Source: Alphaproteobacteria bacterium HGW-Alphaproteobacteria-3 (GTDB lineage: Bacteria; Pseudomonadota; Alphaproteobacteria; Parvibaculales; Parvibaculaceae). From it: a stretch of 38,791 bases of DNA. Where the stretch lies: NCBI GenBank assembly GCA_002842875.1, contig PHEF01000009.1:1-38791 (forward strand), written 5' to 3'. The notes under the pieces are model-generated. The model was not told where the DNA came from. It saw nothing but the letters and a program-made list of their open reading frames with translations, and did not search any database. Positions 15,466 through 23,172 of this stretch are shown piece after piece. Position numbers and translations under genes: made by a program. How positions within the stretch are numbered: the first letter of the stretch is position 1; the number at the start of each line of letters is the position of its first letter.

Positions 15466-16434
15466 TCAGAGCGTCGCGAAGCGGTCGCTCGCGCGCACCA
15501 TCACATCGACAATGCCGGGCTCGGTCGCCGTGTGGCCGGCATCCGGCACGATGTTGAGCTCCGCGTCGGGCCAAGCCTTCGCAAGTTCCCATGCTGTGAA
15601 CATCGGTGTCACCACGTCGTAGCGGCCTTGTGCGATCACGCCCGGAATGCCTTGCAGCTTCCCCGCCTCGCGGATGAGCTGGTCCTGCGGCTCGAACCAC
15701 CCCTTGTTCATGAAGTAGTGGCATTCGATCCGCGCGAAGGCGAGGGCGAAGTGCCCGTCGGCGAAGCGCTTCACGCGCTCGGCGTCAGAATAGAGCGACA
15801 GCGTCGTCCCCTCCCAGATGCTCCATGCCTTGGCGCAGGCGATCTTTTCCGCCTCGTTGCCGCCGGTGAGCCGCTTGTAATAGGCCGCCATCAGATTGCC
15901 GCGCTCGGCCGCGGGGATCGGCTCGACGAAGCCCTCCCAGGCATCGGGGAAGAGCGCGTCCGTTCCCTCCTGGTAGAACCAGTCGAGCTCGCGCTTCCGC
16001 AGCGTGAAGATGCCGCGCAGGATGATCTCGGTGACGCGCTCTGGATGCGTTTCGGCATAGGCGAGCGACAGCGTCGAGCCCCAGGAGCCGCCGCAGAGCT
16101 GCCATTTGCCGATGCCGAGATGCTCGCGGATGCGCTCCATGTCGGCCACCAGGTCCCATGTCGTGTTCTCGCGCAGTTCGGCATGGGGCGTCGACTTTCC
16201 GCAGCCGCGCTGGTCGAACAGGATGATGCGATAGGCGTCCGGGTTATGCGTTCGCCGCATGGTGGGATTCGTTCCGCCGCCGGGGCCGCCATGCACGATG
16301 ATGACGGGCTTGCCCTTCGGGTTGCCGCTCTCCTCGAAATAGATCGTGTGCAAATCGGAGACCTTCAGCGTCCCGGTCCGGTAGGGCTCGATCTCGGGGT
16401 AGAGAGGGCGGCGGTCGGCGGTGGTGTCGGGCAT
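15466..16434 (-). CDS. pip: Prolyl iminopeptidase
   Basis: The 322-residue alpha/beta hydrolase has the hallmarks of prolyl aminopeptidase (peptidase family S33): HGGPGGGTNPTM (oxyanion region, 49-59), DQRGCGKSTPH (74-84), nucleophile Ser117 in GGSWGSTLSL, the acid in GRYDVVTP, and the His in DAGHTA. The cap-domain sequence FTLRKRELDWFYQEG is also typical. It removes N-terminal proline from peptides in the cytoplasm. The ATG at 16434 has AAGGA upstream; the open frame extends further but without family similarity. It is the first gene of a pair with the amidotransferase. Confidence 0.93.
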   Translation of the reverse strand: MPDTTADRRPLYPEIEPYRTGTLKVSDLHTIYFEESGNPKGKPVIIVHGGPGGGTNPTMRRTHNPDAYRIILFDQRGCGKSTPHAELRENTTWDLVADMERIREHLGIGKWQLCGGSWGSTLSLAYAETHPERVTEIILRGIFTLRKRELDWFYQEGTDALFPDAWEGFVEPIPAAERGNLMAAYYKRLTGGNEAEKIACAKAWSIWEGTTLSLYSDAERVKRFADGHFALAFARIECHYFMNKGWFEPQDQLIREAGKLQGIPGVIAQGRYDVVTPMFTAWELAKAWPDAELNIVPDAGHTATEPGIVDVMVRASDRFATL

Positions 16435-16548
16435 GGGCTGTCCTTGGTACGCGGCGGGGGCTGAATCAACTCCTTGAATATGCATCGAAAATTCGCTGCG
16501 CCGCCAGCTTGCGGGTGCGGCGTTTACCATTTTTTTGCTTCTCGTCCC

Positions 16549-16595
16549 ACACTACCGATTGACCTCGGGGAACAGACGGATACTATATCTGGACG
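16549..16595 (+). promoter_or_regulatory. nrdAB promoter with two NrdR-box-like sites
   Basis: A promoter-like pair TTGACC (16559-16564) and TACTAT (16581-16586) is spaced by 16 bp. It is overlapped by two sites resembling the NrdR box ACACWATATATWGTGT: one at 16549-16564 (ACACTACCGATTGACC) and one at 16580-16595 (ATACTATATCTGGACG). Each matches about 10 of 16 positions. Their starts are exactly 31 bp apart, the helical spacing characteristic of paired NrdR operators. NrdR, an ATP/dATP-sensing repressor, is therefore the likely regulator. The leader from here to nrdA is about 170 nt. Confidence 0.65.
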
Positions 16596-16680
16596 CGCCG
16601 CGCTTCGCGGGGGAACTTCTCGAGCGGCGGCGCAATCTCGGAATCAAGCGAGTCCTGCCCGGTGTAGAGGGCAGAAAGAC

Positions 16681-16717
16681 GGCGAGTGGCCACCCGCTCG
16701 CCGGATAGGAATTTTTT
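16681..16717 (+). other. Leader hairpin followed by a T-run
   Basis: In the nrdA 5' leader a 9-bp stem GGCGAGTGG/CCGCTCGCC with one G-T wobble and a CCAC loop (16681-16702) is followed after 9 nt by TTTTTT (16712-16717). The gap makes it a poor intrinsic terminator, but an attenuator or stabilising structure is possible. Confidence 0.35.
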
Positions 16718-16761
16718 GCCCGCTGAGATGCGGCGAAGCAGGGCAGACCGGGGACCAGAAC

Positions 16762-18750
16762 ATGCTGAACGACACGTCGAAAGCGGTAGATATGAGTGAG
16801 GTTGAGGCCAGCGTATCGGCAATCATCACGGGCGAACGGGCGGTGAGCCGCGTGCGCGCTGAATCGCGGCGCGCGGCCGAGCCCGAAATGGTGTTCGGTG
16901 ATCAGTATCAGGCCGTCCAGCTTGGCGGCCGGCCCCGCGTGAAGGTGGATCATGGGCGCGATGCGCTGCTGACCGAGTTCGGCAAGGCGACCCTGCGCGA
17001 CCGTTATCTGATGCCCGGCGAGTCCTATCAGGACATGTTCGCCCGCGTCGCTTCCTTCTATGCCGACAAGGACGACGCGGCCCATGCCCAGCGTCTCTAC
17101 GACTATATCTCGAAGCTCTGGTTCATGCCGGCGACGCCCGTCCTCTCGAATGGCGGTACGCAGCGCGGCCTGCCCATTTCCTGCTTCCTGAACGAGGCGA
17201 GCGACAGCCTCGACGGCATTGTCGGCCTCTGGAACGAGAATGTCTGGCTCGCGGCCAAGGGCGGCGGCATCGGCTCCTATTGGGGCAATCTGCGCTCCAT
17301 CGGCGAGACGGTCGGCGGCAACGGCAAGACCTCCGGCATCATTCCCTTCATCCGCGTGATGGATTCGCTGACGCTCGCCATCAGCCAGGGTTCGCTGCGG
17401 CGCGGTTCGGCGGCGGTCTACCTGCCGATCGACCATCCCGAGATCGAGGAATTCATGGAAATGCGCCGCCCGACCGGCGGCGATCCGAACCGCAAGGCGC
17501 TCAACCTCCATCACGGCATTCTCGTGTCGGATGCCTTCATGCGCGCCGTCGAGGCGGATGCCGAATGGGCGCTGCTCTCGCCCAAGGACAAGACGGTCCA
17601 GAAGACCGTCTCCGCCCGCTCGCTCTGGATCAGGCTGCTCACCTCGCGCATCGAAACGGGCGAACCCTACATCGTCTACAAGGACACCGTGAACAACGCG
17701 CGTCCCGAGCACCACAAGCTCGCCGGCCTCGAGGTCAAGACCTCGAACCTCTGCGCCGAGATCACGCTGCCCACAGGCATCGACCAGCATGGCGAGCAGC
17801 GCACGGCCGTCTGCTGCCTCTCCTCGCTCAATCTCGAAACCTATAATGAGTGGCAGGACCACCCGACCATCATCGAGGACGTGATGCGCTTCCTCGACAA
17901 TGTCCTGCAGGACTTCATCGACCGCGCTCCCGGCGAAATGGCCCGTGCCAAATACGCCGCCGCGCGCGAGCGTTCGGTCGGTCTCGGCGTCATGGGCTTC
18001 CACTCCTTCCTTCAAGCCAACATGATTCCCTTCGAAGGCGTCATGGCGAAGGTCTGGAACAAGCGCATGTTCGCCCGCATCAAGGAAGGTGTGGACGCGG
18101 CATCGAGGAAGCTCGCCGAAGAGCGCGGTGCCTGCCCGGATGCCGCCGAATACGGCTTCGACGAGCGCTTCTCCAACAAGACGGCGATCGCGCCCACCGC
18201 CTCGATCTCGATCATCACTGGCGGCACCTCGCCGGGCATCGAGCCCATCGCGGCGAACTCCTTCACGCACAAGACGCTGTCCGGCTCCTTCAACGTCCGC
18301 AACCGTCACCTGACGAAGCTGCTGGAACAGAAGGGCCGCAACGACGACGACACATGGTCCTCCATCGTGACGAGCGGCGGTTCGATCCAGCATCTCGATT
18401 TCCTGTCGGACGAGGAAAAGGACGTCTTCAAGACGGCCTTCGAACTCGACCAGCGCTGGGTCATCGAGCACGCGGGCGACCGCGCGCCGATGATCGACCA
18501 GGCCCAGTCCGTGAACCTCTTCCTCGCCGCCGACGTTCACAAGCGCGACCTGCACGGCCTCCACATGATGGCCTGGAAGCATGGCGTGAAGAGCCTCTAT
18601 TACTGCCGCTCGCTCTCGATCCAGCGTGCGGAAAAGGCGGAAGTGATTTCGCTCGTGCCCGCGAAGAAGCTCGACGTGCTCACCCTCGACCGGGTCGCGG
18701 CCGAGGCGCAGGAAGAGAACAAATACGAAGAATGCCTCGCCTGTCAGTGA
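16762..18750 (+). CDS. nrdA: Ribonucleoside-diphosphate reductase, alpha subunit (class Ia)
   Basis: The 662-residue catalytic subunit of aerobic ribonucleotide reductase makes dNDPs from NDPs together with NrdB. Active-site residues are visible: C141 in GLPISCF and C351/C352 in AVCCLSS (redox pair region), N329, C331 and E333 in SNLCAEI (thiyl radical site), PTASISIITGGTSPG (phosphate binding), the Tyr pair in SLYYCRS (radical transfer), and C658/C661 in the flexible tail ECLACQ. It is about 100 residues shorter than E. coli NrdA because the N-terminal ATP-cone is missing, so dATP inhibition through that domain is not expected. The ATG at 16762 has GGGGA upstream; an internal ATG at 16792 is less well supported. 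nrdB follows after a repeat-filled spacer. Confidence 0.95.
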   Translation: MLNDTSKAVDMSEVEASVSAIITGERAVSRVRAESRRAAEPEMVFGDQYQAVQLGGRPRVKVDHGRDALLTEFGKATLRDRYLMPGESYQDMFARVASFYADKDDAAHAQRLYDYISKLWFMPATPVLSNGGTQRGLPISCFLNEASDSLDGIVGLWNENVWLAAKGGGIGSYWGNLRSIGETVGGNGKTSGIIPFIRVMDSLTLAISQGSLRRGSAAVYLPIDHPEIEEFMEMRRPTGGDPNRKALNLHHGILVSDAFMRAVEADAEWALLSPKDKTVQKTVSARSLWIRLLTSRIETGEPYIVYKDTVNNARPEHHKLAGLEVKTSNLCAEITLPTGIDQHGEQRTAVCCLSSLNLETYNEWQDHPTIIEDVMRFLDNVLQDFIDRAPGEMARAKYAAARERSVGLGVMGFHSFLQANMIPFEGVMAKVWNKRMFARIKEGVDAASRKLAEERGACPDAAEYGFDERFSNKTAIAPTASISIITGGTSPGIEPIAANSFTHKTLSGSFNVRNRHLTKLLEQKGRNDDDTWSSIVTSGGSIQHLDFLSDEEKDVFKTAFELDQRWVIEHAGDRAPMIDQAQSVNLFLAADVHKRDLHGLHMMAWKHGVKSLYYCRSLSIQRAEKAEVISLVPAKKLDVLTLDRVAAEAQEENKYEECLACQ

Positions 18751-18760
18751 GGTTATGAAA

Positions 18761-18798
18761 TCATGGCCCGGTCGCAAGGCCGGGCCATTCTTGTCTCT
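18761..18798. repeat. GTCATGGCCCGG-type repeat, variant half element
   Basis: TCATGGCCCGG-TCGCAA-GGCCGGGCCA with the trailing TTCTTGTCTCTG is a diverged half copy of the repeat family at 8604, 14603 and 33992. It lies immediately after the nrdA stop codon. Confidence 0.65.
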
Positions 18799-18810
18799 GA
18801 AATCCAGTCT

Positions 18811-18896
18811 CGTCATTGCGAGCGAAGCGAAGCAATCCATAAAGCGGCAATCTCGGAACCGGATTGCCTCATCGGCAAAACCTCCTCGCAATGATG
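18811..18896. repeat. CGTCATTGCGAGCGAAGC-type palindromic repeat
   Basis: The left arm CGTCATTGCGAGCGAAGCGA-AGCAATCCA (18811-18839) is an intact copy of a palindromic repeat motif common in intergenic DNA of many proteobacteria. The right arm (GGATTGCCTC...CTCCTCGCAATGATG, about 18861-18896) is its diverged reverse complement. It lies between nrdA and nrdB, upstream of the nrdB ribosome-binding site. Confidence 0.75.
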
Positions 18897-18924
18897 CCGA
18901 ACCAAAGAACCGGGAGCCCGTCCC

Positions 18925-19884
18925 ATGTCCCTTCTCGAAGAACGCCACGTCTACAAGCCCTTCCGATACCCCTGGGCCTATGAAGCCTGGCTCACGCAGC
19001 AGCGCATCCACTGGCTGCCCGAGGAAGTGCCGCTGGCCGACGACGTGAAGGACTGGTCGAAGAACCTCACCGACGGCGAGCGCAACCTGCTCACGCAGAT
19101 TTTCCGCTTCTTCGTGCAGGCCGATGTCGAGGTGAACAACTGCTACATGAAGCATTATTCGCGGGTCTTCAAGCCGACCGAAGTGCAGATGATGCTCGCC
19201 GCCTTCTCGAACATCGAGACGATCCACATTTCCGCCTACAGCCACCTGCTCGACACGATCGGCATGCCGGAAGCCGAATACGAGGCCTTCCTGAAATACG
19301 AGCAGATGAAGACCAAGTTCGACTACATGCAGGAATGGGGCGTCGAGACGAAGGAAGACATCGCCAAGACGCTCGCCGTCTTCGGCGGATTCACGGAGGG
19401 CGTCCAGCTCTTTGCCTCCTTCGCCATCCTCATGAACTTCCCGCGCTTCAACAAGATGAAGGGCATGGGCCAGATCGTGACATGGTCGGCCCGCGACGAG
19501 TCACTTCACACGGTTTCCGCCATGAAGCTTTTCCGCACCTTCATCGACGAGAACCCGGAAATCTGGACCGAAAACCTCCAGAAGGACATCTACAAGGCCT
19601 GCGAGACCATCATCCATCACGAGGACGCCTTCATCGACCTCGCCTTCGAAATGGGTGGCGTCGAAGGTCTCTCGGCGCAGGAAGTGAAGGATTACATCCG
19701 CTACATCGCCGACCGTCGCCTCGTGCAGCTCAATCTCCAGCCCATTTACCGCACGGAAAAGAACCCGCTGCCCTGGATGGACGAGATGTTGAACGGCATC
19801 GAGCACACCAATTTCTTCGAGAATCGTGCCACCGAATACTCGAAGGCATCGACGCGCGGCACCTGGGACGAGGCTTTCGACTGA
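18925..19884 (+). CDS. nrdB: Ribonucleoside-diphosphate reductase, beta subunit (class Ia)
   Basis: The 319-residue R2 protein carries the diiron-tyrosyl radical cofactor for NrdA. By alignment with known R2 proteins the iron ligands are D67 (FVQADVEVNN), E98 and H101 (NIETIHISAY), E158 (FTEGVQLF), and E192 and H195 (ARDESLH). The radical Tyr is Y105, four residues after H101, so this is a normal tyrosyl-radical subunit and not the Phe-containing manganese/iron type. The C-terminal tail DEAFD would dock on NrdA. The start ATG has GGGAG upstream. The protein lacks an N-terminal ATP-cone as well, so neither subunit carries one. Confidence 0.95.
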   Translation: MSLLEERHVYKPFRYPWAYEAWLTQQRIHWLPEEVPLADDVKDWSKNLTDGERNLLTQIFRFFVQADVEVNNCYMKHYSRVFKPTEVQMMLAAFSNIETIHISAYSHLLDTIGMPEAEYEAFLKYEQMKTKFDYMQEWGVETKEDIAKTLAVFGGFTEGVQLFASFAILMNFPRFNKMKGMGQIVTWSARDESLHTVSAMKLFRTFIDENPEIWTENLQKDIYKACETIIHHEDAFIDLAFEMGGVEGLSAQEVKDYIRYIADRRLVQLNLQPIYRTEKNPLPWMDEMLNGIEHTNFFENRATEYSKASTRGTWDEAFD

Positions 19885-19898
19885 CATGTTTGCATGGC

Positions 19899-19919
19899 CG
19901 CGGGCGCGAAATGCCCGCG
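19899..19919 (+). terminator. Possible terminator after nrdB
   Basis: A 7-bp stem CGCGGGC/GCCCGCG with a GCGAAAT loop sits 14 bp after the nrdB stop. The T-run (CTTTTC, then GTTTTTC) comes only 8-20 nt later, so termination efficiency is uncertain. Confidence 0.45.
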
Positions 19920-20037
19920 CCACAGGCACTTTTCAACAGTTTTTCGCTCCGATGCCCGCCAGATATGAACTTATCGCTTGGCCGAATCGCGCGACTCAGT
20001 GAAACTCGATTCCGAACTTATCCGAGGGAATTCAAAC

Positions 20038-20403
20038 ATGGCCACTAAACCCGCTGCCAAAAAGGCACCCGCCAAGGCACCAGCGAAGGCGCCTGCTGCC
20101 GCTGCTGCAAAGAAGACCGCCACGGCGCCGACGGTGCCGATGTCGAAGCTGATCGCCGAACTTGCCGAGAAGCACGGCATGTCGAAGAAGGCGGCGACCG
20201 AACTCTTCGGCGACTTCGTCGAACTGACGGTGAAGAACCTGAAGAAGGGCAACAAGGTCCGTCTGACCGGTCTCGGCATTCTGCAGGTGCGCAAGCGCGC
20301 CGCCCGTATGGGCCGCAACCCGGCGACCGGCGAAGCCATCAAGATCAAGGCCTCCAAGAAGGTTGCTTTCCGCGTTGCGAAAGACCTGAAGGAAGCGATC
20401 TGA
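20038..20403 (+). CDS. HU-family DNA-binding protein with histone-like N-terminal tail
   Basis: The 121-residue protein combines a disordered, Lys/Ala/Pro-rich tail (residues 2-34, with repeated KAPAKAPA units) with a complete HU/IHF domain: MSKLIAELAEKHGMSKKAA, VKLTVKNLKKG-like helix, VRLTGLGILQVRKRAARMGR (beta-arm base) and NPATGEAIKIKASKKVAFR. HU proteins bend and compact nucleoid DNA as dimers. The tail resembles histone H1-like extensions and would add non-specific DNA binding. The ATG at 20038 has GAGGG upstream; the frame is open further upstream but without similarity. A terminator follows. Confidence 0.88.
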   Translation: MATKPAAKKAPAKAPAKAPAAAAAKKTATAPTVPMSKLIAELAEKHGMSKKAATELFGDFVELTVKNLKKGNKVRLTGLGILQVRKRAARMGRNPATGEAIKIKASKKVAFRVAKDLKEAI

Positions 20404-20437
20404 GGCGCTGCCTTACGCGCTTTTGAAGTCACGAAAG

Positions 20438-20464
20438 CCCGGTTCCGTGAGGATCCGGGTTTTT
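20438..20464 (+). terminator. Rho-independent terminator after the HU gene
   Basis: CCCGGTTCC-GTGA-GGATCCGGG, a 9-bp stem with one mismatch, is followed by TTTTT. Confidence 0.8.
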
Positions 20465-20527
20465 GCATTCCGGTGCGGCGCCGGAATGCTCCCAAAAATG
20501 TCACAATGGCCGTCTAGCTATTGTCCC

Positions 20528-21496
20528 ATGCGTATAATCCTCGCCGCCTTCATCGCCTTCTTCCTCGCGTCGCCCGCTTGGGCCGAGCCTGTCTGCGTCA
20601 CGCGCGAGGAGGCCGCGCCCGCCCTCTCCCTCCTGTCGGATGCGATGACTGGCGGCCGCTTCGCCGCCTATCAACCGGTGGAACTCGCGGTCTGGGACGG
20701 CAATCCGGTTCAGGCGAGCGAGATTTCGATCCGCGAGGATTTGCGGACGCTGCGTCCCTGGTTCGACGGCCTCGTTACCTACGGCTCACACAGTGGCGCG
20801 GAACTCATCCCCGGCATAGCGAAGGAACTGGGCTTCCGCGCCGTCGTCATGGGCATCTGGAACCCCGATGACGACCGCGAAGTCGAAAACGCGCTCGCCG
20901 CGTGGAAGAACCATCCAGACATCGTGGTCGGCGTTTCGCTCGGCAACGAGATCGTCTTTGGCCGCCGCGGCACATGGGAGGGATATGCGCGTGCCATCGG
21001 AAAATTTCGCGATCGCGCGCCGAAGCTCCCGCTCGCCGTCACCGAACCCTTCGCGACCTTCCTCGACGATCCGGACGCGAAGCCCGTCCTCGCGAAGCTC
21101 GATTTCATGGCGGTGAACATCCACCCCGTCTTCGAACCGTGGTTCAAGGACGCGCCGCCCTTCAACTGGGCGGATTTCGTGGTGCAGGCGGGCAGGCGCC
21201 TCGCGGCGGAGGCTTTTTGCGGGCCGATCCTCGTCAAGGAAACGGGCGTGCCCACCGCCCCGGCGGAGGAAGGCTTCACACCTGAAAGGCAGCGCGACTT
21301 TTATGTCGAGCTCGCGAGGCAGTTGCCGCCATCCCGCCATCTCGCCTTTGCATATTTCTCGGCCTTCGATGCTCCCTGGCGCGTCTACGACGAGAGCGCG
21401 GTTGCAGGCCACCACCCGGAAGAGGCCCATTGGGGTCTCTTCACGGAGAAACGCGAGCCGAAGCCCGTCATGGAAGTTGTACCGCGTCTCGACTAG
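20528..21496 (+). CDS. Secreted GH17-like glycoside hydrolase
   Basis: The 322-residue protein begins with a clear signal peptide (MRIILAAFIAFFLASPAWA, cleavage after residue 19). The mature part resembles beta-1,3-glucanases and transglycosylases of glycoside hydrolase family 17. The proton donor would be E141 in VSLGNEIVFG and the nucleophile E238 in LVKETGVPT, which parallels the SETGWPS motif of the family; YGSHSG (85-90) fits the early barrel loop. It probably acts on a beta-glucan in the periplasm or outside the cell. No glucan synthase lies next to it. The ATG has no strong Shine-Dalgarno. Its stop codon overlaps that of the convergent GST gene by 4 bp (CTAG). Confidence 0.72.
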   Translation: MRIILAAFIAFFLASPAWAEPVCVTREEAAPALSLLSDAMTGGRFAAYQPVELAVWDGNPVQASEISIREDLRTLRPWFDGLVTYGSHSGAELIPGIAKELGFRAVVMGIWNPDDDREVENALAAWKNHPDIVVGVSLGNEIVFGRRGTWEGYARAIGKFRDRAPKLPLAVTEPFATFLDDPDAKPVLAKLDFMAVNIHPVFEPWFKDAPPFNWADFVVQAGRRLAAEAFCGPILVKETGVPTAPAEEGFTPERQRDFYVELARQLPPSRHLAFAYFSAFDAPWRVYDESAVAGHHPEEAHWGLFTEKREPKPVMEVVPRLD

Positions 21497-22128
21497 GCGC
21501 GCGCCTGCTCGTCGAGCGGCACGTTCGCTGCCGCCTTTTTGAAAGCGGGCCGCGAGGAGATGCGCTCGTAATAATTCACGACATTCGGGAAGGGATCGAG
21601 GCTCACAAAGCCCTTCGCGAGGTGCACGCTGTAGCCGACATTCGTGTCCACCGTGCTGAACCCGCTTTTAAGCAGGTAGTCGCGGTCCTTCAGATGCGCG
21701 TCCACCACCTCGAGCGATTTCTCGAGTCGGCGCGATTCGAGCTTCTGCACCACGGGTGAGCGGTCTTCCTTCGCGATGAAAATCTTCTGCTGCACGAGGC
21801 TCGCGCCATGCACGGCTATCGTCTCCGCATAATGGAGCCAGATCAGCCATTCGGTGCGTTCCGGATGGCCGGGCGCGCGGTGCAGCTTTCCCTCCGGGTC
21901 GTAATGCTCGCCGAGATATTGCGCGATGGCGCCGGATTCGAACACCGATACCCCGTCATCGACAAGGCAGGGGACGCGGCCGAGCGGCGAGATGGAGAGA
22001 TATTCCGGCGTGCGCAATCCCTCCATGCTGAAGGGAAGCTCCTTCAACTCGAACTCGATCCCCATTTCATGAAGCAGCCAGAGCGAGCGCATGGAGCGCG
22101 CACCGTTGCAGTGATAAAGCGTGAGCAT
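21493..22128 (-). CDS. Glutathione S-transferase
   Basis: The 211-residue protein has normal GST length. The thioredoxin-fold domain starts MLTLYHCNGARSMRSLWLLH, with GRVPCLVDDG (cis-Pro) and VFESGAIAQYLGEHY (glutathione site). The C-terminal helical domain contains FSTVDTNVGYSVHLA, matching the buried Asp box of GSTs. The catalytic Ser or Cys is probably in the N-terminal CNGARSMRS loop. The start at 22128 gives the typical strand-1 N-terminus and has AGGGA upstream; a longer in-frame version from 22158 adds ten unrelated residues. It likely detoxifies electrophiles in the cytoplasm. Confidence 0.9.
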   Translation of the reverse strand: MLTLYHCNGARSMRSLWLLHEMGIEFELKELPFSMEGLRTPEYLSISPLGRVPCLVDDGVSVFESGAIAQYLGEHYDPEGKLHRAPGHPERTEWLIWLHYAETIAVHGASLVQQKIFIAKEDRSPVVQKLESRRLEKSLEVVDAHLKDRDYLLKSGFSTVDTNVGYSVHLAKGFVSLDPFPNVVNYYERISSRPAFKKAAANVPLDEQARA

Positions 22129-22266
22129 TCCGTTCCCTGTCGGTTCTGTTTTCGGCAACTCTAGTGCATTTTGCAGGCCGTGCGGCAGGATTTTGCGGCT
22201 CTTGCCCGCCGCGCCCGAGCGTCTACACTCCGCGCCCGGCAGCGAGCCGAATACGAGAATAGAACG

Positions 22267-23172
22267 ATGACACGATTTTCAATCGGCCTTTTGGCGCTTC
22301 TCGCCTGCCTGCTCGCGGCTGTGCCCGCGCGGGCGGAAGCGCCGTCCCGTGTCGTCTCCATCAACCTCTGCTCCGACATCGTCGCAGCCGATGTCGCCGC
22401 GCCGGGCACGCTCAAATCCGTCTTTCGCCTCGGTCGCGATCCGGAGGATTCGCCCGTGGCCGCGCTTCTCGCCGATGTGCCGCCGAACGACGGCCGTATC
22501 GAGGACATTCTTCCCTTCGCGCCCGATCTCGTCCTCGCGCATGAGTGGACCTTGCCTTTCACGCTCGATCTCCTCGCCCGCATGAACATCCCGGTCGCGA
22601 CCGTGAAGGATGCGCGCAGTTTCGAGGACATCCGCGAAAACATCCGCACCGTCGCCGCCGCCCTCGGGCGCGAGGAGAAGGGCGAGGAGGTGATCGCGCG
22701 CTTCGATGCGGAGATGGCGGCGGCGCGGCGCGAAAGCGCGAACGCGCCCACCGCGATCCTCTACCAGGACCTCGGCAGCGCGGCGACGCCGAACTCCATC
22801 CTCGGTCGCATCCTCTCGCTCACAGGCTTCCGCAATGTCGTCACGGAAGAGAATGTGGTGGGCCTCGCCTATCCCGGCATCGAGGACGTGATCGCCTACC
22901 GGCCCGAGCTCATTGCCCTCGGCATCTACCGTCCGGAGGCGCCGTCGCAGGCCAACGCCGTGCTGGAGCACCCGGCGCTTCGCCTCTATCGCGAACGCTA
23001 TGCCCGGGAGGTCCGCCTCGACGCTGGCGGCTGGACCTGCAGCACGCGCTTCGTCGCCGTCATCGCCTCGCGCCTCGCTGCCACGCACGACGCGATGACC
23101 CGTTCCTCGTCCACCCTCCCACGAGGGGAGGGGCAAACGGCCGAAGGCAGTGTGGGGAGGGGGCACCGATGA
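22267..23172 (+). CDS. Periplasmic metal-chelate binding protein of an ABC importer (BtuF/FecB type)
   Basis: The 301-residue protein has a signal peptide (MTRFSIGLLALLACLLAAVPARA) and the two-lobed helical-backbone metal receptor fold: SRVVSINLCSDIVAAD at the start of lobe 1, FAPDLVLAHEW, a long connecting helix (FEDIRENIRTVAAALGREEK), and YPGIEDVIAYRPELIALG in lobe 2. Family members bind cobalamin, iron-siderophores or haem. The last 20 or so residues (SSTLPRGEGQTAEGSVGRGH and a final R) come from a CCACCCTCCC-type repeat and are probably not functional. Its stop overlaps the permease start as ATGA. No cobalamin riboswitch is visible in the 138-bp upstream gap, so the substrate stays open. 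Confidence 0.85.
   Translation: MTRFSIGLLALLACLLAAVPARAEAPSRVVSINLCSDIVAADVAAPGTLKSVFRLGRDPEDSPVAALLADVPPNDGRIEDILPFAPDLVLAHEWTLPFTLDLLARMNIPVATVKDARSFEDIRENIRTVAAALGREEKGEEVIARFDAEMAAARRESANAPTAILYQDLGSAATPNSILGRILSLTGFRNVVTEENVVGLAYPGIEDVIAYRPELIALGIYRPEAPSQANAVLEHPALRLYRERYAREVRLDAGGWTCSTRFVAVIASRLAATHDAMTRSSSTLPRGEGQTAEGSVGRGHR
23109..23166. repeat. CCACCCTCCC-type repeat inside the 3' end of the binding-protein gene
   Basis: The sequence CCACCCTCCC-ACGA-GGGGAGGG followed by GCAAACGG resembles 35403-35432 (CCACCCTCCC-CTCG-GGGAGGG, then TCAAACGG). Both contain a CCCTCCC/GGGAGGG hairpin and end in a G-rich stretch. Here the repeat is translated as the C-terminal tail of the metal-binding protein. 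Confidence 0.65.

Noticed and set aside
16552..19245. Open minus-strand frame of nearly 900 codons across nrdA and into nrdB
   Set aside because: It mirrors nrdA and nrdB codon structure and has no domain of its own.
22129..22266. Possible cobalamin riboswitch before the metal-chelate importer
   Set aside because: The gap is only 138 bp and no B12-box-like conserved elements are visible.
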